Origin: Kaistella polysaccharea
Lineage (GTDB): Bacteria > Bacteroidota > Bacteroidia > Flavobacteriales > Weeksellaceae
Direction: 5' to 3'
DNA: 64,000 nt
Assembly: GCF_020410745.1 (NCBI RefSeq)
Contig: NZ_CP084528.1
Location: forward strand, 2,542,001-2,606,000
In this document: positions 58,330 through 64,000 of the stretch, in pieces
Position numbering within the stretch: the first letter of the stretch is position 1
How the letters are laid out: the number at the start of each line of letters is the position of its first letter
The notes under the pieces: generated by a model
What the model was told of the DNA's origin: nothing
What the model saw: only the letters and a program-made list of their open reading frames with translations
The model's database searches: none
Made by a program: the position numbers and the translations under genes

Positions 58330-60249
58330 TTAAATCTGATTGGCTGCATCGTAACCAGTTTTTATGGCTTTTGAGATATTAGAAACTTTATGATGATCAC
58401 CTACTTTATATACAGAAATTCCGTTATCTGTTAAAATTGTTGTGTCGAACTCCACAGATCGAGAGCCACTTGCCATAACAACATAGTCGTACAGAACACT
58501 TACAGATTGCCCATCTTTATTTTCACAAAGTACGTGGTCCTTTTCAATAGCAACTACTTTGTGGGAAGTAAGCAATTGAACGTCATAAGTTTGGAAAAAC
58601 TCCATCATTGTAGGTAAAATTGTAAGGCTTACATCTTCTGCAACTTTATCTCGCATATCTACTATTGAAATTTTACAGCCTTGCTCCGCAAGAAATTCCG
58701 CAGTTTCACAACCAACCATGCCGCCACCCACGATGACAACTTTACCAGAAACATTTTGCTCTCCGGCAAGTATTTTCCAGGCATCACGAACATTTGGGCC
58801 GTCGATTCCCTTGATTGGAGGAATAAAATTAGATGCTCCTACAGCAACTATTACTGCATCTGGTTTTAATGCCAGTATATTCTCCACACTTGCTTCTTCT
58901 CCTAGTCTTAGGGAAACACCTTCATCTTGAATTGCATTCGAAAGATCTTCAGTCGCTCGGTCTAATTCTATTTTTCGAGGCGGTACATCTGCTATATTTA
59001 TTTGGCCACCAAGTATTTTTTCTTTTTCAAACAAAGTTACGTGATGTCCTTTTTTTGCCGCCACTCTCGCAGCTTCCAGACCGGCTACACCAGCACCTAT
59101 TACCACGACGTTTTTTTTAGCAACAGTAGGAATGATGATTCGTGATTGCTCATAACCGGTTTCTGCATTTACTGCGCAGATCATAAATTTACGATTCATG
59201 ACAGAATCTACACATTCATTACAACTGATACATCTTCTAATACTTCTGCTATTTCCATCGGCTGCTTTATTGATCCAATCAGGATCTGCAATCAATGCGC
59301 GACCAAGACCAATCATATCCGCTTTATTATCTTGAAGTAAGCCTTCCGCCATTTCTGGATCTATGATTCTGCCGGAAGTACTTACAGGTATTGATACTGC
59401 CTGTTTTACCTTTCCGGTGATATCAGCAAAAAAAGAATAAGGTTGTATTCCCATTGGTGGAATAGTATCTGCCAAATTACCGGTATGATTAGCCTGCGCA
59501 ACGTGGAGCATATGAACGCCGGCCTCTTCCAGCCATTTTGCAAATAGTGGCGCGTCGGCTTCATCTATACCACCTTTTCCACGCTCTGGTGTTACGACCG
59601 CTAATTTAAATTCGATAATCATTTTGGGCACTGCTTTTTTCAGAGCATCAACAACCATCAGAGCAAAGCGGGTACGATTTTCAAGCGAACCACCGAATTG
59701 GTCTGTTCTCGAATTCATTTTTGTACTGCACAGCGAACCCACTAGTCTATCACCATGAATCTGAATAACATCTACGCCAGCTTTTTCTGCACGAATCGCG
59801 CAGTCACACATTTTATCTATAATTTCCTGCAATTTTTCTTCGGATACTTCATTTACAAAATGCTCCATATCATGATGCAATCGCGCGCGTACCTGATCTT
59901 GTTCGCCATTAGCAAACATTTGATTAATAACATCTACATCATACTCTGGATGAAATATTTGAACTCCGATTTTCGTATCATATTCATGTACGCTCTCACA
60001 AAGGCTTCTGAAACTTTCAATCTGGCTGTCATCATAAAGTTTTGGGGTTGGTGCAAAACTACGGATGGGCGCTACGTCCCCAAGAACAATGTAGCCCACA
60101 CCGCCTTTCGCCAGGCGTGTATAAAAAGCTTTACTTTGAGAACTAATACTTCCATCTTTTTCTTCATAGCTTGTAGTTAGTGGTGGAAGCAGAAGGCGAT
60201 TTTTAAATTTCACACCAGCGATTGTGATCGGTTCTAATATTTTCATCAT
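58330..60249 (-). CDS. Fe-S old-yellow-enzyme family reductase (2,4-dienoyl-CoA reductase/BaiCD-like)
   Basis: Multidomain NAD(P)H:flavin oxidoreductase of 639 residues from the ATG at 60247-60249 (MMKIL). An FMN-binding TIM barrel (about 1-330) has FKNRLLLPPLTT and the signature NSRTDQFGGSLENRTRF. A 4Fe-4S cysteine set follows (CISCNEC about 341-347, plus the Cys of FMICAVN). Then come an FAD domain (VVVIGAGVAGLEAARVA, about 385) and an NAD(P) domain (VVIVGGGMVGCETAEFLAEQG, about 520). Relatives reduce enoyl-CoAs, trimethylamine, or steroid and flavonoid double bonds. It is the last gene of the GbsR-controlled cluster. Confidence 0.9.
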   Translation of the reverse strand: MMKILEPITIAGVKFKNRLLLPPLTTSYEEKDGSISSQSKAFYTRLAKGGVGYIVLGDVAPIRSFAPTPKLYDDSQIESFRSLCESVHEYDTKIGVQIFHPEYDVDVINQMFANGEQDQVRARLHHDMEHFVNEVSEEKLQEIIDKMCDCAIRAEKAGVDVIQIHGDRLVGSLCSTKMNSRTDQFGGSLENRTRFALMVVDALKKAVPKMIIEFKLAVVTPERGKGGIDEADAPLFAKWLEEAGVHMLHVAQANHTGNLADTIPPMGIQPYSFFADITGKVKQAVSIPVSTSGRIIDPEMAEGLLQDNKADMIGLGRALIADPDWINKAADGNSRSIRRCISCNECVDSVMNRKFMICAVNAETGYEQSRIIIPTVAKKNVVVIGAGVAGLEAARVAAKKGHHVTLFEKEKILGGQINIADVPPRKIELDRATEDLSNAIQDEGVSLRLGEEASVENILALKPDAVIVAVGASNFIPPIKGIDGPNVRDAWKILAGEQNVSGKVVIVGGGMVGCETAEFLAEQGCKISIVDMRDKVAEDVSLTILPTMMEFFQTYDVQLLTSHKVVAIEKDHVLCENKDGQSVSVLYDYVVMASGSRSVEFDTTILTDNGISVYKVGDHHKVSNISKAIKTGYDAANQI

Positions 60250-60329
60250 GATTTTTATTTCTTTTGTATTAATCATAAAAGTCAGGTAATGCACTGACTT
60301 TCATCTAATTATTTAAATTTCTAAATTGG

Positions 60330-61043
60330 CTATTTGATTCTATTGACTTTCCCTAATTTAGATATATCAGTTTTTACTTCTGCGGGGTTGCCATAATAAT
60401 TGATGTTGCCTAACCCTTTCATTGTAATATCGATGCTTTCTTGAGCATAAACAGATAAATTCTCCACTCCTTCGCTTACAACTTTTACCTTTTTTGATTT
60501 AAATTCTGAAGCATCTATTTCACCTAATCCTACCGAATTAATAGAAGTCATATTTGAGGTTCCTTTTATTTTAATGGAGCCAATAGACTTAGAAATTAAG
60601 TTGAATTTTTCTACCTGGCAATCGTCTATTATAATTTCCCCAACCCCTTTATTATTAATGCTTAATTCATCACCAATAAATTTATTCTTAAAGCGAAGGG
60701 TGCCAATACTTTCAAAGTTTACTTTCGATAAGTGAGGAGAACCTACTTTTACAACAAGTTTCTTTTTGCCGGTAAACTTTTGCTTATTTCTTAATTTTAT
60801 AGAAAGCACTCCATTGTCATCTGATACTTGTAGGCCATCAATTAAAATGGAGCTGCCTGAAATATTTAAATAAGCGCTATCGGATTGTTCATAAAAGACT
60901 TCACCGATAAGTTCTAAATTCAAACTTGTAAATTCGGAAATCTCATAAGTCTTTGAAGTATTCGAATCTGACGTCAAATCATTGCATGACACCAGGGAGA
61001 ATAGTATAAAAACCGCTGTAAATAAAATAATTGCTTTTTTCAT
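60330..61043 (-). CDS. GIN-domain (DUF2807) lipoprotein
   Basis: Lipoprotein of 237 residues (signal ending SLVSC, Cys20) with a DUF2807 beta-solenoid: repeated NINGS-like strands such as LNISGSSILIDGLQV, FESIGTLRFK, INNKGVGEIII, ISKSIGSIKIKG and SVGLGEIDASEF. Function is unknown. It is unlike the GIN protein at 4099-4761 beyond the shared fold, so they are not recent duplicates. It lies between a GbsR-type regulator and an OYE reductase, with a regulator-like dyad in the 115 bp before it and 80 bp after it to the chosen reductase start. Confidence 0.88.
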   Translation of the reverse strand: MKKAIILFTAVFILFSLVSCNDLTSDSNTSKTYEISEFTSLNLELIGEVFYEQSDSAYLNISGSSILIDGLQVSDDNGVLSIKLRNKQKFTGKKKLVVKVGSPHLSKVNFESIGTLRFKNKFIGDELSINNKGVGEIIIDDCQVEKFNLISKSIGSIKIKGTSNMTSINSVGLGEIDASEFKSKKVKVVSEGVENLSVYAQESIDITMKGLGNINYYGNPAEVKTDISKLGKVNRIK

Positions 61044-61121
61044 GTTTTGTAGTTATTGTTTTTTTAATATAGATTTTTTCTTCTGTCAATTATTTTATCT
61101 AAAGCATACCATTAGTATTAT

Positions 61122-61145
61122 TTAGTTTCGAACTTTCAGAACCAA
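61122..61145. promoter_or_regulatory. Second GbsR-type operator candidate, before GIN lipoprotein
   Basis: TTAGTTTCGAACTTTCAGAA then CCAA agrees with the dyad before the regulator gene at 18 of 24 positions. On the minus strand a degenerate -7-like TATGCTTTA (plus 61100-61108) lies 13 bp further, the same layout as at the regulator promoter. Confidence 0.6.
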
Positions 61146-61158
61146 CCGAATAAAAAAA

Positions 61159-61608
61159 TTAAGATTTATTCCATTTGTCTATTGTTTTCCTAATTTCATC
61201 AGATAAATGTGTTTGAAATTCATGCAAGTGTCTTAAGTCATCGTTGAACTCTTTGCTCTTGGACTCCGTTCTAAATTCTAATACATCTTCCAAAAGCAGA
61301 TTGAAGGAGCTCATGCTTTTTTCAAATCCTTTTTTCCAACCATCAACATCGATCATAAAATATCGTTTCCGATCACCACTGAAAGTTCGGTAAGTGAGCG
61401 TACCTTCTTTCAAATACATATTCAGGGCATTACTAACCGAGCTTTTTCCAGCACTTAAAAATTCTACGATATCATCGAAACTACGATAGGGAGGATCTGA
61501 TAATAACAAGTAGGCAAATACCCTCCCTTCAATGCGTGTCCTACCATACTTTTCTATGGATACACCTAACTTTTCTACCTTATCTTTTAGTACTGCTTCA
61601 TTATTCAT
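61159..61608 (-). CDS. GbsR/MarR-type transcriptional regulator
   Basis: Winged-helix DNA-binding protein of 149 residues in the GbsR-like branch of MarR. The helix-turn-helix is in the region SFDDIVEFLSAGKSSVSNALNMYLKEGTLTY (about 43-73), preceded by RTRIEGRVFAYLLLSDPP, the conserved opening of this branch. The C-terminal helical part probably mediates dimerisation (LLEDVLEF, LHEFQTHLSDEI). The effector is unknown. A perfect dyad overlaps its own promoter, predicting autorepression. Confidence 0.9.
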   Translation of the reverse strand: MNNEAVLKDKVEKLGVSIEKYGRTRIEGRVFAYLLLSDPPYRSFDDIVEFLSAGKSSVSNALNMYLKEGTLTYRTFSGDRKRYFMIDVDGWKKGFEKSMSSFNLLLEDVLEFRTESKSKEFNDDLRHLHEFQTHLSDEIRKTIDKWNKS

Positions 61609-61612
61609 TACA

Positions 61613-61620
61613 CAAATATA
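61613..61620 (-). promoter_or_regulatory. -7 promoter box for gbsR-like gene
   Basis: The minus strand reads TATATTTG, an exact TAnnTTTG match 4 bp before the ATG, so the transcript would be nearly leaderless. The operator dyad begins 11 bp upstream. Confidence 0.6.
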
Positions 61621-61631
61621 GTAAATATTGT

Positions 61632-61655
61632 TTAGTTCTGAAAATACAGAACTAA
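61632..61655. promoter_or_regulatory. Perfect 24-bp operator-like dyad before gbsR-like gene
   Basis: TTAGTTCTG (61632-61640) and CAGAACTAA (61647-61655) with the spacer AAAATA. It covers the -33 region of the regulator promoter, the classic place for a repressor. A related copy is at 61122-61145. Confidence 0.75.
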
Positions 61656-61825
61656 TAAAGAATTTAAAGTGTCGAAATGAGATTTAAATATTAAATAACT
61701 TTTTTGATACTTGTCACGTAAATGTCACAATATAATGCTTTATTCTGAAAATTTAGCTGCAGCCAAATAAAATAATAATTGGGGTTTTGGAAATAAAAAA
61801 AATAGACTATTAAGACTATTTATAA

Positions 61826-62023
61826 ATATATCAGTTGTTTGTTAAAAGTTATCCCTTGGTTAAAAAAACAAATAAAGATTATATTTTAATTAATCAAAGA
61901 GGAGAAGAATTCCAAGTTGGAGCTATACAATGTGCTTAGGAAAATCTGTGGTACGAATGCAACCAAAATAATGTCTGGTTTGGTAGGTTGGAAGATGGTA
62001 AAATTTTAAACGTGAAATGACAA
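61826..62023 (+). pseudogene. Decayed small reading frame with internal TAG
   Basis: One frame reads continuously for about 65 codons except for a single TAG near the middle: ...NKDYILINQRGEEFQVGAIQCA, stop, then ENLWYECNQNNVWFGRLEDG and KILNVK before TGA. Both halves look like real protein sequence, with balanced residues and aromatic/charged patterns. No start codon with a signal is obvious. It looks like a remnant of a small gene; I do not recognise the family. Confidence 0.35.
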
Positions 62024-62352
62024 TTGTAGTATAACTAATTTATAAAAGGTTCGTCGTATCGAAATTTGAGCTAGGGAAGAAATTTTTAATTCTTTCCAAT
62101 AAAACAAGGTAAAAGTAAAGTATACAGCTTTACCACAAACTATTATAACCAAAAAACAGGGCGTTTAATCCCTGTTCTAAGTCTTTTAAAATTGTAAAAA
62201 TCTGATCTACAGACTTTTTTTGTAGAGAGGATGGGATTCTCATCTATAATATTTCTAAATTTACTAAACTATCATTTTCTTTTATTAATAAGGGTTATAG
62301 GGGTTTATGAATTTTAAAATGTTTCTTAAATATCATTGCATATCATAAAAAA

Positions 62353-62372
62353 TGGCTGTAGATTTGGCTGTA
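62353..62372 (+). repeat. Direct repeat TGGCTGTA x2 before integrase
   Basis: Two identical 8-mers 12 bp apart start to start, immediately upstream of the integrase ATG. These could be arm-type recombinase binding sites, or chance. Confidence 0.35.
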
Positions 62373-62383
62373 AATATTTTTTT

Positions 62384-63703
62384 ATGATTAACATTAAAAG
62401 AAAAATAACAGTTGATATTGAAAGAAGAAAAAAGAAAGGTGTAGTTGTTAATGAAAACGCACCAATATTTATTCGTCTAACCTTTTTATCTAATAGAATA
62501 AATTTTTATAGCGGTTTCAGAATAAATATTTCTGACTGGGATTCTGAAAAAAAGGAAGTCATTTCTGGTCGGACAAATTCTAGTGAACAAACTGCTGAAG
62601 AAATAAACATAAAAATTGACAACTACAAATCTGCAATTCAGTCGTTCTTTTACGAATGTCAAATCAAAAATCAGATACCAACTATTGAGGAGGTCAAGGA
62701 TGCTTATGAAAAGATAAAAAATGATGGTGTAGAAGTAAAAAGAATAAAAAAGTTAAAGGTTGAATTAATACAAGTTGAACCTAAAAAAGAAATATCATTT
62801 TTTAAAGTATTTGACGAATTCACTTCCTATAATGGAAAAATTAATAATTGGACAACTGATACTTATGCAAAGTTAAAAACTCTTAAAACTCACTTGGAGG
62901 CGTTTAATCCAGAACTTAGATTTGAGGATTTAACTTTAGAAGGATTAAGCAATGTTCTAACTTTTTTTAGCAAAACATTAAAACTTCGAAATACAACTAC
63001 CAAAAAATATATCGAAAATATTAAGTGGTTCTTGAGATATGCAGTGAAAAAGGGATATACAGAAATTAAATCATTTGAAGATTTTCAACCAAAACTTAAA
63101 ATCGCAAAGAAGAAACTCATTTTTTTAACGGAATCTGAAATTTTACAAATAAAAAACTATAAGATACCTGAATCTAAATTATATTTAGATCGAGTTCGCG
63201 ATGTTCTTCTTTTCCTTTGCTATTCTGGTTTGCGCCATTCAGATGCTTACAAATTAAAGAAATCAGACATTAAAGACGGTAGATTTGATGTTACAACTCT
63301 AAAAACAAACGATAGCCTTGTAATTGAACTTAATAAAACATCTCAGGATATTATTGATAAATATAAAGATATTCCTTTCCAAAATGATAAAGCACTTCCG
63401 GTTATTTCTAATCAGAATATGAACGAATATTTGAAGGAACTTGGACAGTTAGCAGAAATAAATGAATCAATTACAGAAACATATTTCATAGGTAATGAAA
63501 GACACGATGAAACTAAACCCAAGTATGAACTTTTAAGTAGTCATGTTGGAAGGCGTTCTTTCGTGTGTTTATGCATTGCTAAAGGTATTGGTTTACAAAT
63601 TATAATGAAGTGGACAGGGCATGCCGATTATAAATCAATGAAGCCATATATTGAAGTTGCAGATTCAACAAAAGCGATTGAGATGCAAAAATTAAATTTT
63701 TAG
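62384..63703 (+). CDS. Tyrosine recombinase / integrase
   Basis: Site-specific tyrosine recombinase of 439 residues from the ATG at 62384 (MINIKRKIT). The N-terminal arm-binding domain (about 1-110) is typical of Bacteroidota mobile-element integrases, followed by the SAM-like core-binding domain (about 140-250). All catalytic residues are present: Arg284 in SGLRHSD, His387 and Arg390 in SHVGRRSF, His413 in WTGHADY, and the nucleophile Tyr422 in MKPYIEV. The gene is more AT-rich than its left neighbours. It probably marks one end of an integrated island continuing to the right. Confidence 0.93.
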   Translation: MINIKRKITVDIERRKKKGVVVNENAPIFIRLTFLSNRINFYSGFRINISDWDSEKKEVISGRTNSSEQTAEEINIKIDNYKSAIQSFFYECQIKNQIPTIEEVKDAYEKIKNDGVEVKRIKKLKVELIQVEPKKEISFFKVFDEFTSYNGKINNWTTDTYAKLKTLKTHLEAFNPELRFEDLTLEGLSNVLTFFSKTLKLRNTTTKKYIENIKWFLRYAVKKGYTEIKSFEDFQPKLKIAKKKLIFLTESEILQIKNYKIPESKLYLDRVRDVLLFLCYSGLRHSDAYKLKKSDIKDGRFDVTTLKTNDSLVIELNKTSQDIIDKYKDIPFQNDKALPVISNQNMNEYLKELGQLAEINESITETYFIGNERHDETKPKYELLSSHVGRRSFVCLCIAKGIGLQIIMKWTGHADYKSMKPYIEVADSTKAIEMQKLNF

Positions 63704-63706
63704 GAA

Positions 63707-64000
63707 ATGAAAACAAGTGAACATTTAGCCTTCCTACAAAGAATAGCAACTGGTTTTAATACAGTTCGAAATACAAGTGATGTGACAAAGGGTTTATTAG
63801 ACCATATCATATTTTTCTGTAAAATAGATGATGCTCTAGTTTATGAAGATTTGCTGCGAAGCGAAAATATTCCACTTCTTTTAAGTGAATATAAAGTACT
63901 GATATCAGAGATTAAGAAGAAATTTAACGATAGTCAAAGTTTAATACAAGAGTTTTCTGTAAGTGTCTTCTTTGAACAATTACTGCTTCCTTATGATTAC
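63707..64000 (+). CDS. Unknown protein, truncated by window edge
   Basis: The frame opens with ATG at 63707, 3 bp after the integrase stop codon, and stays open for 98 codons to the end of the window. The visible part is helical and soluble (MKTSEHLAFLQRIATGFNTV, then SEYKVLISEIKKKFNDSQSL and EFSVSVFFEQLLLPYDY). I do not recognise a family. The tight spacing suggests co-transcription with the integrase, so it is probably part of the mobile element. Confidence 0.6.
   Translation, partial: MKTSEHLAFLQRIATGFNTVRNTSDVTKGLLDHIIFFCKIDDALVYEDLLRSENIPLLLSEYKVLISEIKKKFNDSQSLIQEFSVSVFFEQLLLPYDY

Larger units (their letters stand above)
61656..62383. other. Non-coding junction region before integrase
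   Basis: About 730 bp without an intact gene. It contains a decayed frame (61826-62023), the hairpin AACAGGG / CCCTGTT (62155-62176), a T run after a weak TCTG/CAGA stem (ends 62221), and two copies of TGGCTGTA (62353-62360, 62365-62372) just before the integrase. This is where an attachment site would be expected. I found no tRNA end here. Confidence 0.5.

Noticed and set aside
59755-60180. 141-codon plus-strand frame opposite the reductase
   Set aside because: Shadow of a clearly coding region, with no recognisable features.
1-64000. CRISPR array, rRNA operon, toxin-antitoxin pair, or known phage-defence system
   Set aside because: No regular spaced repeats, rRNA segments or recognisable defence proteins were seen in the visible sequence.

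Overview
This window looks like a chromosomal segment of a Bacteroidota bacterium of class Flavobacteriia, most likely close to Chryseobacterium/Kaistella. The DNA is AT-rich. Many genes carry lipoprotein signals, the type IX secretion genes gldKLMN and porZ are present, and there is a DUF4270 / glycogen-synthase-like / glmS block. Several start regions carry the Bacteroidota -7 box TAnnTTTG instead of an Escherichia-type -10, and Shine-Dalgarno sites are weak. Most of the window is ordinary core chromosome; the right edge, with an integrase, looks like the start of an accessory island.

Layout. 1-3920 (minus): DNA-repair triad of MBL-fold exonuclease, ATP-dependent ligase and DEXH helicase (cut by the left edge). 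4099-11158 (plus): GIN-domain secreted protein, two tandem M13 peptidase lipoproteins separated by a short flavobacterial repeat, an alpha/beta hydrolase and a TerC membrane protein. 11223-17810 (minus): tyrosine degradation (hmgA, CoA-transferase, hppD, a small secreted protein, fahA, flavin reductase). 17873-20328 (minus): two unknowns, a divergent PlsC-like acyltransferase and a Nudix hydrolase. 20596-28314: mgtE, a BtuF-like protein, dapA (minus), a UshA-type nucleotidase split into two genes, porZ and recO. 28374-30515: FKBP-like lipoprotein, Hsp15-like S4 protein, aroK, and a Lys-Leu-Lys tRNA cluster. 30623-42002: panC, then glycogen-synthase-like protein, DUF4270 lipoprotein, glmS, gldKLMN and an FAD oxidoreductase. 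42246-51383: pentose phosphate cluster tkt-rpiB-tal-HAD-gnd-zwf-pgl, with glucokinase convergent. 51853-53801: SDR dehydrogenase and M43 metalloprotease. 54351-57880 (minus): thiol/redox group (DsbA-like, TMEM175 channel, FMN reductase, pirin, frameshifted GNAT). 58330-61608 (minus): GbsR-type regulator, GIN lipoprotein and an Fe-S old-yellow-enzyme reductase. 61609-64000: decayed DNA, tyrosine integrase and an unknown gene leaving the window.

How the genes work together. Glucokinase, Zwf, Pgl, Gnd, RpiB, Tkt and Tal form nearly the whole pentose phosphate pathway; only ribulose-5-phosphate epimerase is missing here. HppD, HmgA and FahA take 4-hydroxyphenylpyruvate to fumarate and acetoacetate; maleylacetoacetate isomerase is not seen. 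GldK/L/M/N form the trans-envelope core and motor of type IX secretion, and PorZ acts at the cell-surface end.

The most unusual signals are a 12-A homopolymer that breaks an otherwise intact GNAT gene at the head of the pirin operon; two related 24-bp dyads that put a GbsR-type regulator, a GIN lipoprotein and a reductase into one apparent regulon; a perfect 24-bp palindrome before the M43 protease; an acyltransferase with altered catalytic motifs; and an orphan hairpin terminator at 58062-58100 that could end a small RNA. I saw no CRISPR array, rRNA, prophage structural gene or recognisable defence system, and no clearly new multi-gene system.
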